This document shows positions 34,279 through 46,730 of a DNA stretch of 64,000 bases, piece by piece. Below the pieces are notes generated by a model, which worked only from the letters and a program-made list of their open reading frames with translations, was not told the DNA's origin and did not search any database. Source of the DNA: Patiria miniata (Eukaryota > Echinodermata > Asteroidea > Valvatida > Asterinidae); contig NW_024037059.1 in assembly GCF_015706575.1 (NCBI RefSeq), positions 14,483,730-14,547,729 of the forward strand. The letters are read 5' to 3'. The position numbers and the translations under genes are program-made. How positions within the stretch are numbered: position 1 is the stretch's first letter; every line of letters begins with the position of its first letter.

Positions 34279-37078
34279 GCGCTAAACCTCAAAGGGCCCC
34301 ATGCAATGTAATTGTTTAATGCAGTCATTGAAAAAAAACCTTTGTGTCGCATTTAACATTATTTTCAATTTTTAATTTACCATTTCAAGGGTATTTTGGG
34401 GTTTCATGCTAATGCGAATTTCCATATTCATGAGCAAAAGTGTGATGTCATCTCAGGCAGAAACCTCACTGTTACAGTTATTTCAGCACCAAAAGTTGCA
34501 AGAATTTTTGGATATTTTGCTGTCGTAAATGTTGTGTTCTTTGGTGATTCGTTGTTGTGTCAGTACATGACAGTAGGGCAGTGAGCACACTTTTTCCACA
34601 GACGTTTTCAATTCTGAGCAAATATTTGAGTTCACAATAAACAAAAAACCCATAAAGTGAACAGTGTCTTCCTGAAATGACATCACAGCAACAGCGCCCG
34701 CACTTGTCTGGAAAAAAAACATGGACATTTGTAAATGTTTAAAGAAGTGCACTTTTCCATAAAATTAACCAAAAAGGGATATCAAAATAGTTTTTCATAC
34801 GTCCAATATCGTCTTCAAACGATTCTCAAAGCATGTACCTTTATGAGAACAAATCCCAGCTCTGTTAATTTGGAACATAACACTACACGCCTTTAACTTA
34901 ACTACCAACCACCGGACAGAGTAATGCCCCCCCCCCCCCGCAAAAAAAGGGGAAAAACGAAAGTTAGTAGAACCATTTCACACATTGTAATAATTAATCG
35001 TTCAATGTTCTCCTTCAATGTTCTTCTTCACCCCTCCCGTGATTTGTTTTTGTGTGTGCTAGATTTCGCAAACTTGTTTGTAAGTTGAACGAAACATGCA
35101 TGACCGCACCGTTAGACAAATTATTTCTACACAATGACACATCCTACGCGTTTTCGGGAACAACCATACGTCATTACGTTTAAAAATAGCCAACATTGCA
35201 AAACATCGACAACTTCAAGTACATATTTGTGGTTCGATTGACCGAACATAGTCCATGTTGATGAATTCGGGGCAACGGACTTTAAGACAAGGATCGAAAT
35301 AATTCAAACAGAGTAACAGATGGAAAATAATTTCTAAATGTTGAACTGTTAATGATTAAAACCGATTGGAATTTTATCTTGGTGACGTTATGTATAATAA
35401 AAAATAATCTCTAATTGGTAATTATTAAGAGTTGAGTGGAAATTTCTGAATTCAACTTTTGTCCACGGCTACAGACACACAATATACATTAAAACTGATG
35501 CGAGCTCATGCATCTCTGCATAACTTAAGTCAAGGTATATCTGTCACAGTCTTCCAAATGTAAAGCTGTACAATCATAATAACATACATGTACATACCCG
35601 GCATGCCCGGTGCCGACAAACGCCATTCTCTGGCCAATGTGCATGAACACACGGGCCAACTGGCCAGAGGCATCACAAATAACTTCATTATTCCTCTGCG
35701 AACATGACCCATTCCAAATCAAGCCTTCTCATAAAGAAATACTCCTGCAATCGAGTTCCCGCAAAGTTGAAGTTCATTTACACATGTATAGCTCTGCATG
35801 TATGATCCGCAATGCAGATACATATACACACATTTCAGTCCTCTAGTCTCTACCTTTGGCAAATTGACAGAAACTGCTCAACCATTTAGCGGCACTTCCT
35901 GCTTTTAAATACACGCGCATACAGCTCAGGCCAACCAACCGAATCGCCACCGCACCCAGCAAGCCCCAAACACCGCAGGATAATTTCTCTTTTTCTAATG
36001 AAAAAATAAAGAACTTCAAGTTTCCAAGAGATGCAGTCCCATGTGCCCTACGGCTTGCGGCTCAGAATTCCCCACCGCGACCAAAATTGATTGGGACATC
36101 GGCAACCTTAACAACCACTCCTGTGTTCGCTTCAAATACATCTCAAAACAGCTCATTCCTTGTATTCAAAATTAATAGGCCTATAAGTTCACGTTCTTGG
36201 TAAAAAAGCAAAACCACAATATCTGCGGTGAGTGCCGTGAATAGAGGAGGGGGCCCAGTTAAACTCAGTTTGTCGATTGTATCTTAGCATCTATGAAACG
36301 AATCAAGTATTGTATTGATTAGCATGATAATAATGACCCTTCTCATATCAACGCACTTTCAAATGCATTCCAGGTTTTTCGTGTTTGACCACCAACCGTT
36401 TGCATGCTACCAATTATGAAGGTTATATTAATTTCAGTGGGCGCTGACATATTGTACAACTTACAAGTTTGATAATTGACGAACCATATACGTTGTGGTA
36501 AAGGTCAACCGCGTTCGGATCGGCCGCACTGTGGTTAATTCAGCACGCCGTGCAAAATACTTACCGTAAAATGATATCTTTCTAGTTTTATAATAAAAGA
36601 CACATGCACCACGGTTACCAATCCTTACTTCTTGAATGATCCCACATCAAGGGCGCTTTTTGCCTTTTTCAAGACATTTCATCGCTGGGTTAAAACAATT
36701 AAACAATTGTTTTTTTTATATACACATTTGTTTTACATCAAAAGAGTAACAGGCGAGATTCATGTGTGGCTTTAAAATGCCACAACTTCAATTGGTGCGG
36801 TTACGTTTGCATAAAAGTTACCCTTTCCACATCAATCACTTTGATTGTGAAGGAGCCTTGTTGGAATAAATTAATAAAGTCATCCTTACGAGCATCTCTC
36901 AATCCTTGAAGTCTCTGTGTAAGGCAATACAACCATCAGCACAGACTCAGGACACGCCCATGTTGCTCCATCATCCATCCCAGGCTATAAGAAATCTTGA
37001 GGGGAAAGAACACTGCCAAATTGATGGGCAGTAACAAATCAAGCTCTATAAACAGACACCTGTCTCAATCATTCTCAC

Positions 37079-37223
37079 CTGTTTGTATATTGTGTTGAAG
37101 ACATCCACGGGATTATTAAGATCGACATCCTGAGGTCCAGTAAACTGCTCATCATCGTTCACTTTGTTCTCATCAAACACGTCGAGCTGAACTAAGAGGT
37201 CTACATCCTCGGGCTCTGATTTC
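37079..37223 (-). CDS. FHDC1: Formin exon: end of DID
   Basis: 145 bp; one base completes the Arg codon, then 48 codons end in phase 0 at a GTGAGA donor. The acceptor is the CAG at 37224-37226 after a pyrimidine-rich stretch; a later CAG nearby was rejected because it breaks the frame. The residues KSEPEDVDLLVQLDVFDENKV continue the INF2-like DID (INF2 reads DADLLIQLEAFEEAK here). They lead through an acidic stretch to DVFNTIYKQ, which joins the next exon. Confidence 0.88.
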
Positions 37224-37506
37224 CTGTCAGGTCAAAGGAATGTCAAAGGTCAGGTACCAAAGGTCAAAGATCAAAGAATATAAATGACCCGCTGTAAGCA
37301 GAGTTTGACTCTGAAATCACATCACCAATAGCAACAATTTATCAAATGTGTAGGTGCAGCTTTAGCATTGGCAGTAATGGATGATTGATGTGTGGTTTGA
37401 ATCTGTTAGAATCTTACAGCATCTTTGGGTTCTCGACTTCATTTTGTACCACCTTGGAGGTGGCATGCCAAAACTGGCATCTGAACTGGCACGTACTAAC
37501 AGACCT

Positions 37507-38038
37507 TTAAAGGGAATGTACATCATTGGCTTTCGCTGTAATTTTCAGAAATGAACTAGTTGAGGGGGAGTATAATAGAACAAAATATTGTTACACTGAC
37601 ATGTTTGAAGTTTTGTGTCCGAAAATGCTTGAAAAACCAAGAAAAACAAAAATGTTCAAGTAGTCTGGTTCCCTGACTCCACTAAAGATGAAATGGATAA
37701 AGTTATAGATGCCGGAAAATTGTAAGGTAAGGGAACAAGTCTAGCTGGCCTGCACCCGTTCATGAACATGTAACCAATAGCAAACACAATTTGGACTGAA
37801 ACAAATGGTAAATATGGAGCAGTAGTTGAAAAATAGTTAGGTTTTTCCAACAGTGGTCGGCCGACCACCGTTGGAAATGCATACAAAAATACCATTTTCT
37901 TGAAAATGACTTCACACCAGGTGCCATAATTTTACAGAATGCTTCAGACTGTCATTTACCAACATCCTAGTAAGTTATTTCGTAAAACCTTGGTAGCTTT
38001 ATTTTTCGATGTTTGCAAATGTTGTATTTTCCCTTTAA
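37507..38038 (+). mobile_element. Palindromic TTAA MITE, copy C
   Basis: 532 bp, same orientation as the other copies. Termini TTAAAGGGAATGTACATC and TGTATTTTCCCTTTAA. The central palindrome at 37844-37877 has right arm GACCACCGTTGG and a left arm with one mismatch (CCAACAGTGGTC). Very similar to copy D, so these two form a subfamily distinct from A and B. Confidence 0.88.
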
Positions 38039-38648
38039 CTGTAAAATTATGCTTGTGTGAAACATTTACCACCAACAACATGCTGTAAAATTCAAACTTC
38101 AGATTGTACAATAATAGAATCATGACTGCACATTCCCTCAATGAACATGAAAAGTCACACAGGGCCGTATATGGTCTTCGTTGTACAGCTTCAAGTGCTA
38201 GCTTTGCGCTAGAATGATGGACGGTGGTCTGCAGCTTTGGAGACGTTTCTTGCCACAGAGCAGAAGTCAAGGCTTTGCTCACCCACGTGTTGGTTCATTA
38301 TTGGTTAGTGCCCTCCCCCTTTGACATTTAGAAACACACGAACTGCAGACTAATACCCCCAGCTGATAGCAAGACACACGATGAAATATGGGAAAATATA
38401 TTGAATTGGAGCTCGCACAAAATAGACGGCGAGATGACAATTATATTGGACTGTCAAAAGTGATCAGTCTGTATATCAATTTAGCTTTTTGTCTCATGCA
38501 TTCTATTTTTACACATTAATATACTCTCTAAAAACTAAGTTGACATTTTTTTGTAGAGGAGAAATACATGTCTCAGCCATTGATGGAATAGCCATTGATA
38601 TGGTTGAGAAAAGGCCCCAGCCATCCATATTTTGAAGACCATAATGAC

Positions 38649-39180
38649 TTAAAGGGAATGTACATCATTGGCTTGTGCCGTAATTTTCAGAAATGAACTA
38701 TTTGAGGGGTTAGTATAATAGATCAAATATTGTTACCCTGTCATGTTTGAAGTTTTGTGTTCGAAAGTGCTGGAAAAACCAAGAAAAACAAAAATGTTCA
38801 AGTAGTCTGGTTCCCTGACTCCACTAAAGATGAAATGGATCAATTTATAGATGCCGGAAAACTGTAAGGTAAGGGAACCAGTCTAGCTGGCCTGCACCCG
38901 TTCATGAACATGTAACCAATAGCAAACACAATTTGGACTGGAAAAAATGGTAAATTTGAAGCAGAAGTTGAAAAATAGTTAGGTTTTTCCAACGGTGGTC
39001 GGCCGACCACCGTTGGAAATTTATACAAAATACCACTTTTCTTGAAAATGACTTCACACCAGGTGCCATAATTTTACAGGATGTTTTAGACTGTCATTTA
39101 CCAACATCCTAGTAAGATATTTTGTAAAAATGTGTTAGTTTTGTTTTTCGATGTTTGCAAATGTTGTATATTCTTTTTAA
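38649..39180 (+). mobile_element. Palindromic TTAA MITE, copy D
   Basis: 532 bp, same length and orientation as copy C, 610 bp away. The central palindrome 38986-39019 is perfect over 34 bp with arms CCAACGGTGGTC / GACCACCGTTGG around GGCC. The right terminus has decayed slightly (TTCTTTTTAA). Confidence 0.88.
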
Positions 39181-41649
39181 AACATTTTAACGTCAAAACT
39201 ACACTGTGACTATACAACTATTTGGTTATTTCCGATGAGTCTTTCCGTATTTCCGATCGATTTCACATTCATCGTTTCACTTCATTTCTTTAGTTTGGTA
39301 TTTCTTGGTCGTCTCACGGAATATAAAAGACAGTGGATACCAAGCAACACTACCGAGTATACAAAAATTCCTCTACGGTCACCGGCCTAAATTTAACCCT
39401 CGTCCAGCGCTCAATAACACCCCTAGCCTCAAGCACCGCAGACGTAACCCTCGCGACCTCCAGAAATTGACAGATATTCATGTCCGATTCTCCTGGAAGA
39501 GTTTCACGTCTCAAGGTCTCATCCATCATTTTATTGTGTTTCACCGAATTTTACAAAGGGAAAAGTACGCGAGCAGCAAGTAACAAAATGACAAGGTTAA
39601 GGTCATAAACAATGAGTGACTACATTTAAAGGCGAAAGTTTGTTTGGGTATTGTCTTGTTTTCTATTTTAAAGTCCAAAAAGGTTAATGGTTGTTTTAGC
39701 CTTCAACAAGTTCCAGCCAGCTCATAGCCACCTGCATCTGCCTTAAACTTAACTGTTCGGCTATTTAGTTTTCGCCCTTCAGATACACTGCTCAGTTTAG
39801 ATGTACTATTTTTTTTAACTTAGACCTTATTTATAAACTCAACTTTCACAAGAACAATTGAAATCTGGAGGTCAGGGGCAATGGGGGTTTACGATAGTCA
39901 CAATTTTAAGTGGTTGGCGAGTTTGTGAATCGTTCCGTCCCTCTGGAGACTGGGGAGGGTCATAAGTAACGGTGACCTCACACTAGCGACAGGTTGAGGC
40001 TAATTGCATCAACTGTTGAAATGTACATTGCGAATTACTGGGGAAATGATGGAATGTTAAATCACGCTGCAGGTGGAACCAGGTTGTCCCTGAAATACTT
40101 CGACATTCTAAATACATATGCCAATAAGAGTTCAGACTTCCTAATTTTCTTCATTCCGTCAATCTCGCTAATGCGAATGCAGACCGTGCCACACCAAGAT
40201 TAGGTGCTTTGTTGAAATCGATGAGAGGAATCAATTTTAGTTTGAATTGTTTGAAACGACTACCTTAGAGTACTAATTGACTGATTAATTGAAAAATGTT
40301 ATCGATCGCTACCATCCTCGCCAATGCATTTACACTTTCTAGGGAGCATGAAATCTTTTAAAAATGGACCACATTCTGCAGGTTGAGTGGATTTTTTGTC
40401 GGAGCTTGTTGCCCCTTTAAGTCAAAATAGGTTAAGTACGCAGAGGTTTTCCACACACTTGCATAAAGCGCCCTCTATGACATTAGAGCGCCCGAGTCTC
40501 GTGAAGTCGGGATTGCTTATACATGTATATCTCGAAAACGCTTTATTCGATGCTTTGCATTAGTGCCTTAAAAAAAACCTTATTTATCAAATTCAATACA
40601 CTAGAATAAAAATCCGGAGAGTCACATGTGTTAGATCATCTGTTACCTTCGTAAGAAGGACTTTAAATCCCAGGTGTTAGGACTACATTCCAGCATTTTC
40701 GGAACCCAGGGTTCGGGGTACTAATGTACCTCCCCTTTGTTCACCGCCAAGAAAAAAATGTTCTAGAAAGTCCTCATGGGGAAAACGGTATGTTGATGAC
40801 AGACCAACTTAAAGGGTATGTACCTCCATGGACAGCTTTTCCTATCCGTGCAGATAAAACACAGTCTGGTCGAAAATATCAGAATCAGTTGTCAAAATCT
40901 TACAACCTAATGAAACCAATCAACATCGATGCATGATGCATACACCTGTTTTAATATCTCATCATTATCCGTACAGACAAAATGATGACTACATTTGTAC
41001 ATTCTTATTCTGATCATCTGTTCAGACAGATTTTCCCGTTAAATGGCAACCTTCCGTGTTTGCAGACCCCAGGGTTTTGTCTTGTTTGCCAGCATGGCAA
41101 GGGACCTGAACGCAACAGGTCCCGGGCCGTGAAAGTGTTGAGAGTGATGCATTGATCTCTCACTTATACACAATCTCTCGCTCCTTTTACCAGACACAGC
41201 TTCTGGCAATTTCTAGCTTACCCTCAATAAAAAGGTGGGTCGGTGCCATTACCCCTACGTTTCGTATACATGTATAAAGGATAAGCAGTACAGTCTCCAG
41301 TGGTCATCAGAAAATGACAATGCAGGAATAAAGAGCTTCAAATTTCCGCTTTTTCCTAATTTTCTGTGGTAATTTTGTAGACATGGCTTGTCCGATCCTC
41401 TTTGCCCATGTCTGTCGAATGCCGAACTCTGCGACGCAAAAATCCTCACTTTCGCTGTACCGAAAAAGTGCAAAGGGAAACGAGGCAGAGACGTTGAAAC
41501 CCCGCGCACAGTTGTGACAAAAACGCAGTGAAAGTACAAGTCCGAGCAACAGTTCCTGCGCGAATGTTTCGACCGTTGTTACTAATCTTTGGACAATTCA
41601 TGGACTTACGACTCGAGTCTATGCCGAATTAGCAATGAAGTTTCCTGGT

Positions 41650-41690
41650 GGAATTCTGTATGTATGTACATGTATGTACAGTATGTATGT
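41650..41690. repeat. TATG/TACATG microsatellite
   Basis: Imperfect run of TATGTATG and TACATGTA units, partly self-complementary. Confidence 0.6.
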
Positions 41691-43048
41691 TCACAATTTT
41701 CCCCAGAAAATGTTCCTGTGAGAGCAAGATCTATGACCCCTAGTGACCCTTTGACATCACATACCCATTGTTTGGTAAACAAAGACGGGACCAGTGATTG
41801 AATGTACCATCAGAATATAATGATAATTGCACGGACGCTTCTGCCATCCGATCGTTTATTTGTCTAGAAGGCACGTGTGAAGCCTCCCAAACAATTGCCA
41901 AAAGATGGGTTCTATTTTGTCACGTTCGGCACGTTCCTTAACGAGGAAAGTGACCCCCTCGGAGCACCTCTGAGAGGTTTCGTTATGCTACGCCCTTGCC
42001 GTGGGGTACATGCGGAGATAATACGGAAAGTGGACAGAAATCAGCAGGGATGTCATTACCCTAGACTACCACCAGTCAGTGGGCGTGGTTGGAGGGGTGT
42101 CGGTGGGTGGACGACCTCCTCTCCAAACAACTATAGAGCATGAGCAATGAATGGGCTCTATGGAACAACAGATGTTTGTGGTGGGATATTTTGTTCCATT
42201 TGTACTGATTCTCCATGTAACCGGTAGCAGTATCACGCGTCTGTACAATAAGTTAGGCTGTATTTTATGATTATAATAAAGTCCACAGTACAAATATAAC
42301 TCTATAAAAGTTTGGAATGATACTTGTGTAAGTTGTGTTACACATCTAACAGGTACTGGACGTGAAAATATATATAAAGATCAAATACGGTACGTCTAAT
42401 GTGTACTTCCTGCTTCTGTTAAAAATATTGCATGAAATACAAGTTATATAGATAGACGTCCAGGCAAACAGATCGTCCCTGTTATGTATCAATGTAGCAA
42501 AGACTGGGGCCCAGGCTTGATAATTAGATACATTCCAGTCGAACAGGTGTGGAAATAATTGCATTCCGGAAATCCTATAAATATAAATACAGATGTATGT
42601 TCCCAATGCAATATTGCCAATCAACTCCTGTATTTATGAGGCGTACACAAATATAACTCATGGGTCAATGTCTTTTCGGAACTTCTAGTTGGAATAAGAA
42701 ATGTTACCAGTTTTTGTATTCACGTGAAAATATGCGGGCTCCATAGTAACAAATCCTCAGTGCTAGTGCTACATGTACTACAGTTGCCACATATAACAAA
42801 CATGTTGTAAGCAATTATGATCATAAAACGAACGCAAAAACGGTCACGCAAAAACGAACAGGCAAACAATGCGGTTCACAGTGTCATAGGCCAGTGAAAA
42901 TAATAGGCTAATTTCCCAAGACGGGCCTAATTAACATTTTGAAAACATTCCGCCTAACAGTAACAGAAGTAAATTGTCGAAATAAAGTTGTAAACTTGTA
43001 ATGAATGTGTTAAGATTTTCTGAAATAATCTCAACTTAAGTAACTCAC

Positions 43049-43082
43049 CTGAGTGAAGTCAGTACATCCAGCAGTTTGAGTC
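43049..43082 (-). CDS. FHDC1: Formin microexon: DID
   Basis: A 34 bp exon between a CAG acceptor and a GTGAGT donor. Joined to the preceding exon it completes a Gly codon and reads LKLLDVLTSL, then two bases of an Arg codon. The joined sequence NELIGLKLLDVLTSLR matches INF2 NEFIGLQLLDVLARLR nearly residue for residue. That match, plus correct phase on both sides, is why such a short exon can be called with confidence. It supplies part of a DID helix. Confidence 0.86.
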
Positions 43083-43289
43083 CTGAATCGGGAAAAGAGC
43101 AAGAAGATTCCAACATTATTGTCAAGATCAAAGGAAACAATATTAAAACTCCCAGGACCTCGTCGGAATTAGTCAAATCTCCTGCTCTCAGAAAACCTCA
43201 TCTTCAGCTTGGCATCCCAAAAATGTTTCCGAAGTTAAAATTCCAAGATTAGATCAGCGAAGGAGGAGTAAATGTAATAAGCAGCTCAG

Positions 43290-43690
43290 TTTGAGTTGCA
43301 AAGACGACTGGAAACTTCACAACGACTCAGTTGTTGTAACAGCGGGAGCGTTATCGGCGCATGTCGAGCTCCGATTGCGAAGCATGCGGGATCTGGCATT
43401 AATGTTCCCCGCTATGGCATGTGCTTTGTGTACCGTACCAACCACCGCTCTCCAGGAGTTGGGATTCTTGTGTTCTACCCCCACGGCAACTCGGAGGTCA
43501 GAGGGGGTTGGTTGGTCATTAGGGGCCGGTTGTTGGCCCTGTCACTGCCACCCTTCGCCAGCCATCCATCCACCGACAAGTGGTTCGGTTTGCTGGAATG
43601 TCAGGCTGGCTCCCGTCTAACTCGTTACCATGGTAACCGCCCGTGTATAACGCACCCACAGCTGACTAGGGTCAGACCCTGACCAGACAT
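43290..43690. promoter_or_regulatory. GC-rich intronic block with RFX/X-box-like palindrome
   Basis: About 400 bp that is clearly GC-richer than its surroundings, lying roughly 200-600 bp upstream (in gene orientation) of the 34 bp exon. At 43624-43637 it contains GTTACCATGGTAAC, a perfect 14 bp palindrome fitting the X-box bound by RFX transcription factors. The motif and base composition are seen; a regulatory role (enhancer or alternative promoter) is inferred. The block could also be a GC-rich repeat or an unrecognised exon. Confidence 0.35.
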
Positions 43691-45445
43691 TACGTCCTTT
43701 ATGACTGTTTTTGTTTGGGTGTTAAAAGAGGAATCTACCCCCCAAAAAAGGCTGTGCATAAAAAAGAGTTAACATTTCTTCCTTATAAACTAGACCAAAA
43801 TCTTAAAATCTAATGAACACTCGAGATGAAAATAGTTTGTACAAGGAGGAGAAATGATTTTGCAATTCCCTCGGAAATCTTCAGCCTTAGATCTTGGATT
43901 TTTTGTCACCATAACAGACTCGTCAAAGCATTCCAATGGGAAAACACACTAATAATTCATTCTTCAATGGCATCAACAAAACACTTTGAACCACTTAAAA
44001 TAACGCCACGTGCGCGTCGTCAACGGGCTGTTTATTATTTTGTTCCTTGATTTTTCCCTTGTCGATCGATTGATTATATATGTCCATAAATGGTGCTGTT
44101 GTGGATGATGTTTTCCTTTTGTTCTTAACTCTCGGTTTTATATTTCCTTTTGTAATATATAAAAACGGACGTTTTAGACGAAATCTGCTCATATTCTAGC
44201 TTGCGTTTGGGTTTGGTCTCGAAGGATTTCAACGCAATTTCTCCTTACGTTCTTGGCTTAAAGCTCGGGTTCTTTAAAGTTCAAGGAAACACACACAGCC
44301 TGAGGGTTGAAGTGGAATGAAATATTTCCGAACGACCTTGACTGAATCGCAGAGAATTTCCTCCACGATCGGCTGAGAGACAAATAGAAAGACAGTCTAG
44401 GATTTTTGTGAGACAGGTATTTTCATTAAATGTCAAGTAAGCTATTTGAAAGTGATTGTTTTCCATCTCATATAGCTTAGGGTGTTTATTTTCGAGGTGT
44501 ACGTTTAGCCTTGCCCCCCGGCGCCCCCCCCCCCTCCCCCCCCCCAAAAAAACACAAAAAAGTGGAAATCAAAAGGAAGTGGCGATTGCCGCACCGCTTA
44601 ACACTTTTCTTGATGACCAGGTGAGGTGCCTGATCAGCAAAATGAAGTGAAGCATGTGATTGTGTCTACTGGCTATCGTTACCATGATTGCTACTTCACA
44701 TGAAGAGCCCCCCTGTAGACTGTAAACAGGTATATGGCAGGCGCAAGAATCAAGTGCTTCAGCCTTGTTTGGATTTCCATGTCATTTCTATTTCTTAGTG
44801 CTACTGGAATTGTTATATTTTTCAGTGAGCAAATCAGTGATTTAAATGAGAATTTAAAAGGTCCTTTTCTAAGCACCAACCGTGACAAATCAAAGCTTGG
44901 GTCAGGACCCCAACATTCTGGGGGATTCCGTAAGGACTATACCCTTTACCCTGCATCCATGACCCGTGTACGTGACGATACGCGCGTAATCCACCCGACT
45001 CTTCTCTAGGGAATATTGATAACCTTATTCCAGTTTATTGACAGTTTTATACGATATCAATTCGGGGGCCTGAGAGTCCGTGATAAAACGGCCTGAACTG
45101 ATTTCGCCACAAAAAAAAGGAAGTTTCGATGATGGACTGCAATGATCGGGAGTGGACCTGTTGGCTCATTTATCACAGCTCACTGGATTTCCCCTGCCGT
45201 ATGAGGACGCTATTCAACTTTCCAGCGAACATCTGAACACAAAGTACGGCTCTGTTGTTGTGTGACGTCTTCATCTACTACTACTAGTGTTTCATGAAAA
45301 TTGCAGGTTTTTAATTGTAAAACATTTCAGTCTGTGGTTTTCAAGATGACTCAACCGATTGATAAACAGTATATCAGTGGGGGTCCAGTGGGATAAATTC
45401 CATCAGTTTTTGTTTGACCAAGTTTAGTCAAAACAGAAACATTTA

Positions 45446-45476
45446 CTTATTTACAGTCATTGACTGTAAATAAGTG
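45446..45476. repeat. Perfect 31 bp palindrome, one-base centre
   Basis: 15 bp arms ACTTATTTACAGTCA and its exact inverse around a single T at 45461. Confidence 0.8.
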
Positions 45477-46730
45477 AGAATTCATTCCACTGAGGTAAAC
45501 CCGACTAGCTACCAGACACAAGGAGAAAGTGTTACCAATATTTGGCATAACTGAAATAGTTTGATTTCAAAACATGTTTACAGGAAAATGTCGCAGATCG
45601 CACCGTCCTTGGTCGACTCGATCCACGTGTAGTAAAGGGGCGTAGCGCCATGACACCTAGCGTGATTCTCATTGTGATGGCGCCCTATCAAAATACCGTC
45701 CATTCAAACCATGAGGACCAACAACTCGGCTGTGTTACTTCCACTTCATCAGAGTTCAATGATGCCCCGACGAAAACAGTTCCAGTTTTGCCATGGTTTC
45801 CACACAACAGTAACAATTTTCGCGTGTGAAGGTACCTTCGGCACGATTAGAGTCTATTTACTCGCAGTTACAACTCATAAAATCGTGAATGCATTTTCAC
45901 CATATTCAACAACTCTAAATAGAACATGTTTCTAGATATTGAATTCGTAAGGTACTGATGCGTGGTCTTCTTTCAAGGCGTGGGAGTGTCCGCATATTTG
46001 CAGTCACAGCAGGTGTAGGGCGGGGTGTCAATGCTACCCATACCTGTTTTTTTATGCTGATCAAAGCCTTTTGCTTATTTAATCTGAGATATTGACATTT
46101 TTTTACGAAGTACAATAGAAATCATGCGGGAACGGTACTTTTGTGGTATGTTTAACTTTTCTTTTTACAAACAACCTTTCACTGCATTCTTCAAATGTCT
46201 GAAATCGAATATAAATTTTTGAGGACGCAAACTCACCTCCAAACCTCATTGCTCAAAATCAATCTAAACATTTAAAATTTAACATCAAGGCCTATAACGT
46301 CCGGTTTCCACTGAAGTTGACATCTCTTTATGTCAATCATTCAATCGTTGACCGCGTCCCAGTTCCTTCAACAAACGGAGACAATGAAAAGATGTCCAGA
46401 AATACACGCATAAAATTTAAAACAACTTTGTTGAGCTTTCTTTAAATGGAGGAGTCCAACTCCAAGGTTGTCTTCACACTATTTTCTGGAACACAGACTA
46501 ACTGCGGAAAAACTGAATGAGCGAAGTTGTATTTTGATTCAAGGTGCACATGTTGTGGGTTTTTGAAGATGAAAAAAGAACACTCAAAAAGTTGACAGCA
46601 AAAATATGAAATAATTTGTGCATGGGGTACTTTTTCATTGCCATTTTCCCTAATTTGTATTAATTAAACTGTATTGATTTGTGCAAAAGTGACCATGTTT
46701 TGAGATGGTGTTTAGATGAAGATAACTCAC

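Larger units (their letters stand above)
30725..37078 (-). other. Intron with piggyBac-like MITE
   Basis: About 6.4 kb. Contains the 614 bp TTAACCC-ended element at 33665-34278, a hairpin between 8 bp direct repeats at 32580-32623, poly-C/poly-A runs at about 31487-31517 and 34927-34947, and otherwise unassigned AT-rich DNA. No exon was recognised. Confidence 0.6.
37224..43048 (-). other. Intron with two MITE copies
   Basis: About 5.8 kb. It holds two copies of the TTAA-flanked palindromic MITE at 37507-38038 and 38649-39180 in the same orientation, a short TATG/TACATG-type microsatellite at 41650-41690, and otherwise unassigned AT-rich DNA. ORFs here (for example 41877-42143) show no recognisable domain. 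Confidence 0.6.
43083..46730 (-). other. Intron after visible exon 1; GC-rich block and palindrome
   Basis: About 3.6 kb of mostly AT-rich intron. It contains a 31 bp perfect palindrome at 45446-45476, C/A homopolymer runs near 44511-44547, and a distinctly GC-richer block at about 43290-43690, listed separately. Two overlapping plus-strand ORFs in that block (up to 128 codons) are most simply explained by its GC content. No exon was recognised. Confidence 0.6.

Noticed and set aside
40811-41040. TTAAAGGGTATGTACC resembling the MITE start
   Set aside because: No matching right end or central palindrome, and the interior does not align with copies A-D.
43291-43682. Two overlapping plus-strand ORFs of 109 and 128 codons
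   Set aside because: Both frames are open because the block is GC-rich; no recognised domain or splice context.
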